Position numbers and translations under genes: made by a program | Notes under the pieces: generated by a model | What the model was told of the DNA's origin: nothing | Databases searched by the model: none | The model's input: only the letters and a program-made list of their open reading frames with translations | DNA from: an uncultured Bacteroides sp. | GTDB lineage: Bacteria; Bacteroidota; Bacteroidia; Bacteroidales; Bacteroidaceae | Reading direction: 5' to 3' | Assembly (NCBI GenBank): GCA_900553815.1 | Contig: USEY01000038.1 | Span: 1-36,699 of the forward strand | DNA length: 36,699 nucleotides | Shown here: one piece after another, positions 1 to 8,534 of the stretch | Position numbering within the stretch: the stretch's first letter is position 1 | Layout: the number at the start of each line of letters is the position of its first letter

Positions 1-49
1 CACTGAAAACGGATGTCATTCCGATTTTTTTTCCTAATAATCCTGGCAT
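1..49 (-). CDS. rplC: Ribosomal protein L3 (uL3), N-terminal fragment
   Basis: Only the first 16 codons lie in the window, and the gene runs off the left edge. Read on the minus strand from the ATG at 49-47, the translation begins MPGLLGKKIGMTSVFS, which is the usual L3 N-terminus, including the conserved GKKIGMT stretch. L3 is an early-assembling 50S protein that binds 23S rRNA. The gene follows rpsJ after about 19 nt, the normal start of the S10 operon (rpsJ-rplC-rplD and so on), so the two are surely co-transcribed. Identification rests on this short peptide plus its position. Both agree. Confidence 0.9.
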   Translation of the reverse strand, partial: MPGLLGKKIGMTSVFS

Positions 50-68
50 TTCACTTAATTTTTAATAC

Positions 69-374
69 TTACACTTTGATTTCTACTTCCACACCACTCG
101 GCAACTCCAACTTCATCAGAGCATCTACTGTCTTAGCTGTTGAGCTATAGATGTCAATCAGTCTCTTGTAAGAAGAGAGTTCGAATTGTTCACGCGACTT
201 CTTGTTAACGAAAGTCGAACGGTTCACGGTAAAGATACGCTTGTGCGTAGGAAGAGGAATCGGACCGCTAACGATGGCGCCCGTTGTCTTCACCGTTCTT
301 ACAATCTTCTCAGCTGACTTGTCAACCAAGTTGTGGTCGTAAGATTTCAGTTTGATTCTAATTTTTTGACTCAT
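69..374 (-). CDS. rpsJ: 30S ribosomal protein S10 (uS10)
   Basis: 101-residue S10, a component of the 30S head and also the NusB partner in antitermination. The start was placed at the ATG at 374-372, giving [20 protein letters not shown], the normal S10 N-terminus. An in-frame ATG 45 nt upstream would add 15 residues (MTLVPILF...) not found in S10, so I reject it. The body has the family signatures: [14 protein letters not shown], then the KKSREQFE segment, and it ends at EVEIKV, all at the usual length. The gene lies about 90 nt after fusA and 19 nt before rplC, joining the str-type genes (rpsL-rpsG-fusA) to the S10 operon as one long minus-strand unit. Confidence 0.97.
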   Translation of the reverse strand: MSQKIRIKLKSYDHNLVDKSAEKIVRTVKTTGAIVSGPIPLPTHKRIFTVNRSTFVNKKSREQFELSSYKRLIDIYSSTAKTVDALMKLELPSGVEVEIKV

Positions 375-465
375 TTCTGTATTAAATGTTATTGTAAATA
401 ATATAGGAACTAAAGTCACGCAGGTTAAGAGTCATACGCTAACCTGCGGACTTTGGTTATTTCAA

Positions 466-2583
466 TTAAAGCAAATCAGTGCGACCCTTAACTTCCTCCA
501 GCACAGCCTTGGCAATCGAAGTAGATACCTGAGCGTGGTGAGAGTAAGACATTGACGAAGTAGCACGACCTGAAGTGATGGTACGCAGGGCGGTTACATA
601 GCCGAACATTTCTGCCAGAGGCACCATTGCTTTCACAATACGTGCACCCGAACGGCTCGACTCCATACCTTCTACCTGACCACGACGCTTGTTCAAGTCA
701 CCGATTACATCACCCATGTTCTCTTCCGGAGTCACAACTTCCAGCTTCATGATAGGCTCCATCAGCACAGGACCGGCCTTAGAGCAAGCATTCTTGTAAG
801 CCTGGATAGCGCAGATTTCGAATGACAACTGGTCAGAGTCAACCGGGTGGAAAGAACCGTCAAGCAGCGTAACCTTCATGCTGTCCATCGGGAAGCCAGC
901 CAACACACCATTCTTCATGGCTGTCTGGAAGCCCTTCTGTACAGAAGGAATGAATTCCTTAGGAATGTTACCACCGGTAACTTCATTAACGAACTGCAAT
1001 CCGCCTTCCTTGTAATCCTCGTCAATCGGACCAACGTTTACAATGATATCGGCAAACTTACCGCGACCACCCGACTGCTTCTTGTAAACCTCGCGCAGGT
1101 TAACAGTCTTCGTGATGGCTTCCTTGTAGTTAACCTGGGGCTTACCCTGGTTACATTCTACCTTGAACTCACGTTTCAGACGGTCGATGATGATATCCAA
1201 GTGAAGCTCACCCATACCCGAAATAACCGTCTGACCGGTCTGCTCGTCAGTTCTAACTGTAAATGTCGGGTCTTCTTCAGCCAGCTTGGCCAAACCGTTA
1301 GACAGCTTGTCCATATCCTTCTGAGTCTTGGGCTCTACAGCGATACCGATTACAGGATCGGGGAAGTCCATAGACTCCAGTACGATAGGTGCTTCTTCAT
1401 CACACAGTGTATCACCCGTACGGATATCCTTGAAACCTACACCGGCACCGATATCACCGGCAGAAACTACCTCAACAGGATTCTGCTTGTTAGAGTGCAT
1501 CTGGAACAAGCGAGATACACGTTCCTTCTTACCTGAACGGCTGTTGTAGATATAAGAACCCGCCTCTACCTTACCGGAATATACGCGGAAGAACGTCAGA
1601 CGACCAACGTATGGGTCAGTTGCAATCTTAAATGCCAAAGCAGCTGTCTTCTCATCTTCATCGGGCTTACGGTCTTCCTCAGCACCGGTAGAAGGATTCG
1701 TACCGATGATGTTGGGAGTATCCAGCGGAGAAGGCAAGAAAGCACATACATAGTCCAGCAAAGTCTGCACACCCTTGTTCTTGAACGAAGAACCGCAGAG
1801 CATCGGAACGATGTCCATCTTCAGGGTAGCAGCACGCAGACCGCGCAAGATTTCTTCTTCAGTGATGGTAGAAGGATCATCAAAGAATTTCTCCATCAGT
1901 GCATCGTCATACTCAGCTACTTTTTCGAGCATCTTCTCACGCCATTCCTGAGCTTCGTCAACCAGGTTGGCAGGGATTTCCTCTATGTCATAGTCGGCTC
2001 CCATTGTCTCATCGTGCCACAGGATGGCTTTCATCTTAATCAGGTCAACCACACCCTTGAAGTTTTCTTCAGCACCGATAGGAATTACAACCGGACACGG
2101 ATTAGCGCCCAGCACGTCTTTCATCTGGCGAACTACTTCAAAGAAGTCGGCACCCGAACGGTCCATCTTGTTCACGTAACCGATACGAGGAACGTTGTAC
2201 TTGTCGGCCTGGCGCCATACAGTCTCAGACTGGGGCTCAACACCACCTACCGCACAGTAAGCAGCCACAGCACCGTCGAGTACACGCAGCGAACGCTCAA
2301 CCTCGGCAGTAAAGTCAACGTGTCCCGGAGTATCAATCAAGTTGATTTTATAAGTATTGCCCGCATATTTCCAGCGAGTAGTGGTAGCAGCAGAAGTGAT
2401 AGTGATACCACGTTCCTGCTCCTGCTCCATCCAGTCCATGGTAGCTGCACCATCGTGCACCTCACCAATCTTATGAGTCAGACCTGTATAAAACAGGATA
2501 CGTTCAGAAGTTGTTGTCTTGCCGGCATCAATGTGAGCCATGATACCGATATTACGAGTCAAATGTAAATCTTGCTTTGCCAT
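466..2583 (-). CDS. fusA: Translation elongation factor G
   Basis: 705-residue EF-G, the ribosomal translocase GTPase. Visible motifs: P-loop H-I-D-A-G-K-T-T at residues 17-24, the switch II motif DTPGHVDF, the NKMD guanine-specificity motif, and the domain IV tip [14 protein letters not shown]. Length is normal and the C-terminus ([12 protein letters not shown]) is complete. It lies between rpsG and rpsJ in the str arrangement, so this is the housekeeping copy. Some Bacteroides also carry a second, divergent EF-G elsewhere, and the ribosomal neighbours argue that this is not that paralogue. No promoter of its own is evident in the 58-nt gap after rpsG, so expression probably comes from the rpsL promoter. 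Confidence 0.98.
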   Translation of the reverse strand: MAKQDLHLTRNIGIMAHIDAGKTTTSERILFYTGLTHKIGEVHDGAATMDWMEQEQERGITITSAATTTRWKYAGNTYKINLIDTPGHVDFTAEVERSLRVLDGAVAAYCAVGGVEPQSETVWRQADKYNVPRIGYVNKMDRSGADFFEVVRQMKDVLGANPCPVVIPIGAEENFKGVVDLIKMKAILWHDETMGADYDIEEIPANLVDEAQEWREKMLEKVAEYDDALMEKFFDDPSTITEEEILRGLRAATLKMDIVPMLCGSSFKNKGVQTLLDYVCAFLPSPLDTPNIIGTNPSTGAEEDRKPDEDEKTAALAFKIATDPYVGRLTFFRVYSGKVEAGSYIYNSRSGKKERVSRLFQMHSNKQNPVEVVSAGDIGAGVGFKDIRTGDTLCDEEAPIVLESMDFPDPVIGIAVEPKTQKDMDKLSNGLAKLAEEDPTFTVRTDEQTGQTVISGMGELHLDIIIDRLKREFKVECNQGKPQVNYKEAITKTVNLREVYKKQSGGRGKFADIIVNVGPIDEDYKEGGLQFVNEVTGGNIPKEFIPSVQKGFQTAMKNGVLAGFPMDSMKVTLLDGSFHPVDSDQLSFEICAIQAYKNACSKAGPVLMEPIMKLEVVTPEENMGDVIGDLNKRRGQVEGMESSRSGARIVKAMVPLAEMFGYVTALRTITSGRATSSMSYSHHAQVSTSIAKAVLEEVKGRTDLL

Positions 2584-2641
2584 TTTCTAAATTCCTTTTA
2601 CTTTAAGTTTTTAATCTTACTGAGGTTAGCTTCTTATAGTA

Positions 2642-3118
2642 TTAGAATCTGAAATGAGCGAATGCGCGGTTAGCCTCAGCCATTCTGTGCATGTCTTCCT
2701 TACGTTTGAAGGCACCGCCTTGTTCGTTGTAGGCATCCATGATTTCGGCAGCCAACTTGTCAGCCATTGACTTACCACCACGCTTGCGAGCAAAAATAAT
2801 CAAGTTTTTCATTGAAATAGACTCCTTACGATCCGGACGGATTTCAGTAGGAACCTGGAAAGTGGCACCACCTACACGGCGAGACTTCACTTCCACTTGA
2901 GGAGTCACATTGTCCAAAGCTTTTTTCCAAATCTCCAGTGCAGATTTCTCTTCGTTCTGCATTTTGTTCTTCACGGTTTCCAGTGCAGCATAGAAGATTT
3001 CGTATGAAGTATTCTTCTTGCCATCATACATCAGATGGTTCACAAACTTGGAAACTTTCACATCATTAAACACGGGATCCGGCAGGATAACGCGTTTTTT
3101 TGGTTTTGCTTTTCTCAT
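2642..3118 (-). CDS. rpsG: 30S ribosomal protein S7 (uS7)
   Basis: 158-residue S7, the primary 16S rRNA-binding protein that nucleates the 30S head. The N-terminus [19 protein letters not shown] and the core segments [27 protein letters not shown] and [16 protein letters not shown] match the family, and it ends in AFAHFRF as bacterial S7 usually does. It follows rpsL after a 153-nt gap, long for this operon. In E. coli the S12-S7 intercistronic RNA is the S7 autoregulatory site, and this gap contains a small inverted repeat (tctcc-ctc-cggaga). Whether S7 binds it here is inference. Confidence 0.97.
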   Translation of the reverse strand: MRKAKPKKRVILPDPVFNDVKVSKFVNHLMYDGKKNTSYEIFYAALETVKNKMQNEEKSALEIWKKALDNVTPQVEVKSRRVGGATFQVPTEIRPDRKESISMKNLIIFARKRGGKSMADKLAAEIMDAYNEQGGAFKRKEDMHRMAEANRAFAHFRF

Positions 3119-3271
3119 TTGTCTGAATGAATAATGTTTTTCGTTCTTGGTTGTTTACTTCTGTCGTCTTCAACTCTCCCTCCGGAGAATTTACTCAACC
3201 TTTAGCATCTCCCACAAACTAAAACGTCAGTTTATTACTATATTATTAATAGATTTACGGGCTGATTTTAT

Positions 3272-3673
3272 TTATTTTTTCTTTGCGGGAGCAGCCTGAC
3301 CCGGTTTCGGACGCTTAGCGCCATACTTAGAACGTCTCTGCAAGCGACCTGCAACACCGGCTGTATCCAATGTACCACGAACAATGTGATAACGAACACC
3401 CGGAAGGTCCTTTACACGACCACCACGTACCAACACGATTGAGTGCTCTTGCAGGTTGTGACCTTCACCCGGAATGTAGGAGTTAACTTCCTTACCGTTA
3501 GTCAAACGCACACGAGCTACTTTACGCATAGCTGAATTAGGCTTTTTCGGAGTGGTTGTGTACACTCTCACGCAAACGCCACGTCTCTGAGGACAAGAAT
3601 CCAAGGCAGGAGACTTACTTTTGTCTACCAATACCTCACGTCCTTTTCTTACTAATTGCTGAATTGTAGGCAT
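3272..3673 (-). CDS. rpsL: 30S ribosomal protein S12 (uS12)
   Basis: 133-residue S12, the decoding-centre protein. It begins [13 protein letters not shown]. It contains [18 protein letters not shown], with the lysine (equivalent of E. coli K42) whose replacement gives streptomycin resistance, so the wild-type residue is present. [14 protein letters not shown] follows, containing the second resistance lysine (K87 equivalent) and the aspartate that is methylthiolated in many bacteria. The C-terminus is a lysine- and alanine-rich tail. First gene after a clear Bacteroides-type promoter about 60 nt upstream, and it leads rpsG, fusA, rpsJ and rplC. Confidence 0.98.
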   Translation of the reverse strand: MPTIQQLVRKGREVLVDKSKSPALDSCPQRRGVCVRVYTTTPKKPNSAMRKVARVRLTNGKEVNSYIPGEGHNLQEHSIVLVRGGRVKDLPGVRYHIVRGTLDTAGVAGRLQRRSKYGAKRPKPGQAAPAKKK

Positions 3674-3734
3674 TTTAATTGTTTTTAGTTATATATTATG
3701 TTTACATTAATTCGTAGATACACTTTTCGGGCTG

Positions 3735-3764
3735 CAAAGATACAAATAACATTTGAATTATCAA
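3735..3764 (-). promoter_or_regulatory. Bacteroides-type promoter of the rpsL-rpsG-fusA-rpsJ operon
   Basis: On the minus strand TATCTTTG (3742-3735) matches the Bacteroides -7 consensus TAnnTTTG exactly. A -33 TTG lies at 3764-3762, with a 19-nt spacer. The box is about 62 nt upstream of the rpsL ATG. Both position and spacing fit the primary sigma factor of Bacteroidetes. Confidence 0.8.
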
Positions 3765-4035
3765 TGCACTACAATTATTTTTTTGTTTCACATAGCAAAA
3801 GTCACCCCGAGAGCAGTCCACCACGGAGAACACAGAGTAACAAAGATGTCATATTTATAAGTTTCCAAAGCGCCAAAGTCCCTTAGCCAACAAACCAGCC
3901 TGGATGCAAAACTCAATACACCTCTATGGAAAATAGCTATTAGTTTGGCATTCCGCCAAACTTCACCTTCCGAAGTCACCCTACAGGCGACCTCGCGCTT
4001 GCTTTTACACCTTCCATCAATCACTCACCATCAGC

Positions 4036-4347
4036 TCACGCCTCCCCCTTGATATTCATCATCGGCGGCATCTGCTGTTCTTCCGGCATACGGATAGGCC
4101 CGAATGTACGCTCATATTTTGCAATATTATCCTCCAGCGCACGCAGCAGCCGCTTGGCATGCTCAGGCGCCAGCACCAGACGTGACTTCACTCCCGCCTT
4201 CGGCAATCCCGGCATCACCCTGATAAAATCCAATATAAACTCCGAGCTGGAGTGCGAGATAATAGCCAGGTTGGCATAAATACCCTGTGCCACCTCATCC
4301 TTCAGTTCAATCTGCAACTGTCCGTTCTCTGTTCCTTGATTTTCCAT
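4036..4347 (-). CDS. DUF3467 family protein
   Basis: 103-residue protein that I recognise as DUF3467 by its core: the QLQIELKDEVAQGIYANLAIISHSSSEF stretch is followed by LDFIRVMPGLPKAGVKSR and LVLAPEHAKRLLRALEDNI. There is no signal peptide or membrane segment, so it is cytoplasmic. Function is unknown. In several Bacteroides genomes that I recall, a gene of this family lies between rpoC and rpsL. Here rpsL follows in the same direction but no rpoC lies upstream. The 360-nt gap to rpsL contains a perfect 7-bp stem (GTTTGGC/GCCAAAC, 3943-3961) without a T-run, and then the rpsL promoter, so the two genes can be transcribed separately. Confidence 0.85.
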   Translation of the reverse strand: MENQGTENGQLQIELKDEVAQGIYANLAIISHSSSEFILDFIRVMPGLPKAGVKSRLVLAPEHAKRLLRALEDNIAKYERTFGPIRMPEEQQMPPMMNIKGEA

Positions 4348-4449
4348 ATTATTATTCCTTTATTATGCCGCATGCCGCCATCAGCCGCACGTCAGCGTTG
4401 CACATTCATTGTCACAGCCAAGGCCATAACCTCAACTCAATACACCAAG

Positions 4450-4480
4450 CAAAATTAGCACTAATCGGCATAAAAACAAA
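4450..4480 (-). promoter_or_regulatory. Bacteroides-type promoter for the DUF3467 gene
   Basis: On the minus strand TAATTTTG (4457-4450) is an exact TAnnTTTG -7 box, and TTTG (4480-4477) lies 19 nt upstream as the -33 element. The -7 box is about 100 nt before the DUF3467 ATG. DUF3467 therefore does not need read-through from an upstream rpoC. Confidence 0.7.
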
Positions 4481-4620
4481 CGGACGACACCGGTAATTTC
4501 CATCGCACGGGCGAAAGACCAGACTATACCTATTATAATGAGCGAAGAAACCAGCAAGTTATATATATCGGCAGACAAGAGTCCGTCTAACGCACCTCTA
4601 CAAAAAGCAGCAAAACAGCG

Positions 4621-4970
4621 GTCAACGGTTAGTGGTTAGTACTTTTCTGGCTGCCCGCATGGTCATACCCGCATTTGATGCAGGGTTCATACTCCCTTTT
4701 TTTTCTCCGACACAATCAATCCATCCAATCAATCGGAGCATGAGACGCGGCACGCCACGTCTCTACTAAGTTCCCGTGTCATGTGCGGGGTGACGGCCCT
4801 TCAACAGCGGTTAGTGGTCAGTGGTTAACAGTTAGTGTTTTCGCTTCCTTCCCGCATGGTCATCCCGCACTCGATGCGGGATCTCAGTCAAAGACCTTGT
4901 AGTACAGCGGCGAAAAAACTCTTTATCCGCGTTCATCCGTCCCATCCGCGTCATCCGTGTGCCCCAACTA
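4621..4970. repeat. Composite intergenic repeat block (reverse orientation)
   Basis: Lies within the 1.2-kb stretch 4481-5581 that has no convincing gene. Modules seen: reversed heptamers (ggttagtggttagta, about 4626-4645, and again 4810-4845), a degenerate hairpin near 4670, the palindrome GAGACG...CGTCTC at 4742-4763, a CCCGtg..gCGGGG hairpin near 4772-4791, a perfect CCCGCActcgaTGCGGG hairpin near 4865-4881, and the 'tatccgcgttcatccgtcc' string near 4923-4965. All recur elsewhere in the window. The flanks 4481-4620 and 4971-5581 show nothing else convincing apart from the inverted repeat at 5106-5164. Confidence 0.8.
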
Positions 4971-5105
4971 ACCCATCTGTCAAAATTCCCGAACGCGTAC
5001 ATACGCAGAAAAAGCAACCCCCGCCCCATCCGAAGACACCAAGCATCACATTCCTCCAAAACAACACCCCTTACCCCCTCCAGAAGCCTTCTGCTCCGTT
5101 ACTCC

Positions 5106-5164
5106 TTCGTTCCTTCTTCGTTCTTTCTTCGAATACGGGTACCTTTGAACGAAGGAAGAACGAA
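5106..5164. repeat. Imperfect inverted repeat in a gene-free region
   Basis: The left arm TTCGTTCCTTCTTCGTTC (5106-5123) faces GAACGAAGGAAGAACGAA (5147-5164). They pair over nearly all of 18 positions around a 23-nt loop. There is no T-run, so a simple intrinsic terminator is unlikely. Role unknown. Confidence 0.5.
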
Positions 5165-5581
5165 CAAAATACGACTGAGATGCGTCTCAGGTAGGTATAA
5201 AAGCCACTGTCCATACAGGCCATCCTAAACCCGCATATTCCCTTTTCACCTGCTCATGAGTACGCCTCCAAAAGCAACCATTTGTAAATATTCTTACACA
5301 CAAAGAGAACAAGGAAGCACGCAACGCCACAACGAACGCCCCGTCAACCACCGACCGCACAAAAAGGCTTAACACACATACCCGTACAATCGGCTACATG
5401 AAGAAAAGATAAAAAGAAGAACAAAAGCCAAGAAAAGTAACAACAAGAACCGCCAAGCTGCAATTACACTATACTATTATCTACCAAATAGCTACAAAGC
5501 ATCACACACGAGACTATCAGCGGCGTCTTAAAATATGTTATATAACACAAATTGCTGTACAGATGCTATAAAAATATTTCA

Positions 5582-5589
5582 TATCTTTG
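5582..5589 (+). promoter_or_regulatory. Candidate -7 box upstream of the fimbrial locus
   Basis: TATCTTTG is an exact match to TAnnTTTG, in an AT-rich stretch about 240 nt before the DUF3575 start. I see no good -33 TTG at the usual 19-21-nt spacing, so the call is tentative. If real, the transcript has a leader of more than 220 nt, within which the open frames look non-coding. Confidence 0.4.
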
Positions 5590-5826
5590 ACCAGAAAAAT
5601 ACAAACAGGGGCACTGAGCGCAGAGGTTACTACAAATCCGGTTAACACGAGGATATACCATTTGTACATAATGTGCTACTGTTACGTCTTATTTCAGCAC
5701 CAACCGGCAAAAGGGGATAAAGCCGGGAAGCAAAAATCAGGACGTACAAACCGAACAAATGGCATTCAACCGACACGAACGCCACTGATAGATTTGACTT
5801 AAATTACTTAACGACATCCACGATAC

Positions 5827-6402
5827 ATGAAACGATTGATTATACTATTATTCATCATGTATGCCCCATTTGCCGCCAAGAGTATCATGGCGCAAGACTT
5901 CGCACTGAAGACCGACCTTGTGAAGTGGGGTACTGCATCGTTCAACATTGAGCCGGAGCTAAAGGTAGGAAAGAAATCCACCGTAGCCCTTGCCCTTTCA
6001 TGGAATCCATTCACATTCAGCGACAACAAGAAGTGGCGGCACCTCTGGATACAGCCCGAGTACCGCTATTGGTTCTGTGCGCCCTTTGGCGGACACTTTA
6101 TCGGTGTGCACCCCATCTACAGTCACTTCAACGCCGGAAACGTCCAGTTCACCTTCGGACTGTTCGACGAGCTGAAGGAATACCGCTTTCAGGGCGACCT
6201 CTTCGGCGCCGGCATAGGCTACGGCTACCACTGGATACTCAACAACCGCTGGAGCATCGAAGCCGAAATAGGATTCGGAGCCGCCTACGTGGACTACGAC
6301 AAGTACGAATGCGCCACCTGCGGCGACAAGGTAGGCAGCGACCATAAGGTCAAGCTCATGCCTACCAAAGCGGCGGTGTCGCTTATATATATCATTAAAT
6401 AA
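5827..6402 (+). CDS. DUF3575 outer-membrane protein (fimbrial locus)
   Basis: 191 residues with a signal peptide (cleavage probably after SIMA at residue 22). The mature part is rich in alternating aromatic and polar strands (ALALSWNPFTF, WIQPEYRYWF, GHFIGVHPIYSHFNAG, GIGYGYHWIL, WSIEAEIGFGAAYVDYDKY), which suggests a small outer-membrane beta-barrel, and the order of segments matches DUF3575. A CxxC pair (CATC) sits near the C-terminus. DUF3575 genes commonly open Bacteroides fimbrial operons next to an OmpA-like DUF3868 gene, as here. A role in pilus biogenesis or surface anchoring is inference from context. Confidence 0.8.
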   Translation: MKRLIILLFIMYAPFAAKSIMAQDFALKTDLVKWGTASFNIEPELKVGKKSTVALALSWNPFTFSDNKKWRHLWIQPEYRYWFCAPFGGHFIGVHPIYSHFNAGNVQFTFGLFDELKEYRFQGDLFGAGIGYGYHWILNNRWSIEAEIGFGAAYVDYDKYECATCGDKVGSDHKVKLMPTKAAVSLIYIIK

Positions 6403-6443
6403 TGGTTAATGATAAATGATAAATGGTAAATAAGCGAATCATT

Positions 6444-6597
6444 TACTACTTACCACTCACCACTTATCACTAACCACTAACCACTAACCACTAACCACTT
6501 ATCACTAACCACTTATCACTAACCACTTATCACTAACCACTAACCACTTATCACTAACCACTAACCACTTATCACTAACCATTAACCACTAACCAAT
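6444..6597 (+). repeat. Array of 22 in-phase heptamers abutting the next start codon
   Basis: Exactly 22 consecutive 7-bp units fill the space up to the ATG at 6598. Most are aaccact or tatcact, with variants taccact, caccact, aaccatt and aaccaat. The plus strand of the array contains no G. It occupies the whole ribosome-loading region of the OmpA-like gene, so it probably gives an unstructured leader, and copy-number change by slippage could alter expression (inference). Confidence 0.9.
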
Positions 6598-7917
6598 ATG
6601 TCTCCTCATATTTTATCTCTCCTGCTCTGCCTGGCTCCGGCCTGTGCCGTGGCACTGCCCACCGACAGCCTCAGCATCGTCTGGAAAGACAGCACACAGC
6701 TGCAAATCAGCTTTCCCCTCAGCGCGGGCGACGCCCGCCCCGGCAGCGACTACCGCCTGTTCGTCACGCCCCGCCTTTGCTCGGCCGGTGGCGACACCCT
6801 CAACCTGAGCACCGTGGAATTTGCCGGAACACGCAACAAGAAGTACAACGACCGCGCCGCACACCTCGCCGGACAGGCACGCCCCACCGTCTACCGTGCC
6901 GACGAGACCATGACCTACCAGGCCACCGTGCCCGTTGAGCCGTGGATGAAGCAGGGCGAGCTGACCCTCAGCCTGGGCCGCGAGCGCGAGGGCTGCTGCA
7001 ACGTGGAGACCCTGCCCGCACAGACGCTGGCCACCACACGCTACGTGCGTCCCTTCGTGCCCATGCCCCGACTGCTGGCACCGCGCCTCAGCGTGGCCGA
7101 ACAGATAGCCAAGCGCGAGGCCATCCTGCGTCCCATCGAGGACTACCGGCCCTATAACCCCGCCGTGCCCCTGCGCAAGATGAAGGGTGCCCTCTACGTG
7201 CACTTCCCCATCAACAAGTACGACCTGCGCGAGGACTACATGAACAACCGGGAAACCTTGCAGAAGATAGTCAGCATGATGCAACGCATACAGGCCGACT
7301 CCACATCGAGCGTGGCCAAGATAGTCATCATCGGTCTGGCATCGCCCGAAGGTCCGCTGGCCTTCAACAACCGCCTGGCCGGCCAACGTGCCAAGGCGCT
7401 CAAAGAATATGTTGACAAGCAGGTGCCCATGCCTGCCGAGGTCTACGAGGTCATCAACGGCGGCGAGGCTTGGGCCGACCTGCGCGATGTCATCGACGAG
7501 AGCGACCTGGCCGAGCGCGAGGAGATGCTGCGCATCATCGACCAGACGTCCGACGTCAACCGTCGCGAACAGCTGTTGAGAAGACTCAATGGCGGAAAGC
7601 CCTACCGCTACCTGGCACGGAACGTCTTCGTCAGCCAGCGCAACTCAGGCTACATTCAGGTCTACTACGAGGCAGTGCCCGACACCGGGGCCGAGGCTAT
7701 CAACCGGGCCGTCGCCCTCATAGAGAGCAAGCAATACCAGGCAGCTGCCGACCTGCTCCAGCCCCTGGCCGACGAGCGCAAATGGAATACCCTGGGCGTG
7801 GTCTACTACATGCTGGGCCGCAAGCAGCAGGCACAGGAGTGCTTCCAAAAGGCTGTTGAGCTGGGAAATGAGGATGCAAGGAAGAACTTGGAGGAAATGG
7901 GAAGCACTGAACACTGA
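6598..7917 (+). CDS. OmpA-like/TPR protein of the fimbrial locus (DUF3868-type)
   Basis: 439 residues. The signal peptide is about 1-20 (MSPHILSLLLCLAPACAVA). Residues about 20-150 form a beta-rich N-terminal region (ISFPLSAGDARPGSDYRLFVTPRL, DETMTYQATVPVEPWMKQGEL) as in DUF3868 proteins. Residues about 195-300 are OmpA-C-like: VHFPINKYDLREDY, then VIIGLASPEGP with NNRLAGQRAKALKEYV, the peptidoglycan-binding helix pattern. Residues about 365-430 carry a TPR-like pair (ALIESKQYQAAADLLQPL, YYMLGRKQQAQECFQKAVELG). It follows DUF3575 in the same direction. It likely links the fimbrial apparatus to the cell wall or outer membrane (inference). It is markedly GC-rich compared with the fimbrillin downstream. 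Confidence 0.8.
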   Translation: MSPHILSLLLCLAPACAVALPTDSLSIVWKDSTQLQISFPLSAGDARPGSDYRLFVTPRLCSAGGDTLNLSTVEFAGTRNKKYNDRAAHLAGQARPTVYRADETMTYQATVPVEPWMKQGELTLSLGREREGCCNVETLPAQTLATTRYVRPFVPMPRLLAPRLSVAEQIAKREAILRPIEDYRPYNPAVPLRKMKGALYVHFPINKYDLREDYMNNRETLQKIVSMMQRIQADSTSSVAKIVIIGLASPEGPLAFNNRLAGQRAKALKEYVDKQVPMPAEVYEVINGGEAWADLRDVIDESDLAEREEMLRIIDQTSDVNRREQLLRRLNGGKPYRYLARNVFVSQRNSGYIQVYYEAVPDTGAEAINRAVALIESKQYQAAADLLQPLADERKWNTLGVVYYMLGRKQQAQECFQKAVELGNEDARKNLEEMGSTEH

Positions 7918-8425
7918 ACAACGTACCCCTCAGCCCTGCGGGCAGCTCCCCTATCCCAGGGTAGCAGGACCATGCGGGAGGGCAGCGGAAGCACTAACCG
8001 CTTACCACTGACCACTAACCGCTGTTGAAGGGTCGTCATCCCGTGCTTGACACGGGAACTTAGTAGAGACGTGGCGTGCCGCGTCTCATGCTACGATTGA
8101 TAGGACAGATGAACGCAGATAAAGAAAAACTTCGCCGCTGTACCACAAGATCTTTGACTTAGATCCCGCATCAAGTGCGGGATGACCATCCGGGCGGAGA
8201 AAACCATGCGGACAGCCAGCGGAAGCACTAACCGCTTACCACTGACCGCTAACCGCTGTTGAAGGCCCGTCACCCCGCACGTGATGCGGGGCCTTAGTAG
8301 AGACGTGGCGTGCCGCGTCTCATGCTCCGATTGATGGGACAGATGAGCGCAGATAAGAAGGACGTCGCTACTTCGGATTAGATCCCGCATCAAGTGCGGG
8401 ATGACAGCATCAAGTGCGGGAGGAC
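7918..8425 (+). repeat. Two successive composite repeats (E-A-B-C-D-B, then A-B-C-D-B)
   Basis: Fills most of the 617-bp gap before the fimbrillin gene. The first unit has E (cccctcagccctgcgggcagc, 7926 onward), heptamers, hairpin CCCGTGcttgaCACGGG (about 8040-8056), palindrome C at 8066-8087, the 'gacagatgaacgcagataaag' string, and hairpin CCCGCAtcaagTGCGGG (about 8166-8182). The second unit repeats this order, with C at 8300-8321. Open frames through it are repeat-encoded and not genes. From 8426 to 8534 the DNA is AT-rich leader without an obvious TAnnTTTG promoter. Confidence 0.85.
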
Positions 8426-8534
8426 AATGCAGACTAAGTAGAAGGAAAGCAGATAGGACAAATAATAACGAACTAAAAAAGAGAATATATATAACTGATA
8501 AAATGAATTGTCTAACTTTTAAATTTTAACTGGT

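Noticed and set aside
375..419. N-terminal extension of rpsJ from the upstream ATG
   Set aside because: The extra 15 residues do not occur in S10. The second ATG gives the standard N-terminus.
847..2568. Plus-strand open frames of 73-229 codons inside the EF-G gene
   Set aside because: They are antisense shadows of fusA, which is complete and strongly conserved on the minus strand.
4832..5802. Several open frames of 60-120 codons on both strands
   Set aside because: They run through dispersed repeats or low-complexity DNA, have no recognisable domains, and overlap each other.
6613..7386. 257-codon minus-strand frame across the OmpA-like gene
   Set aside because: It is a shadow of a GC-rich gene. 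The plus-strand product has a signal peptide and recognisable domains.
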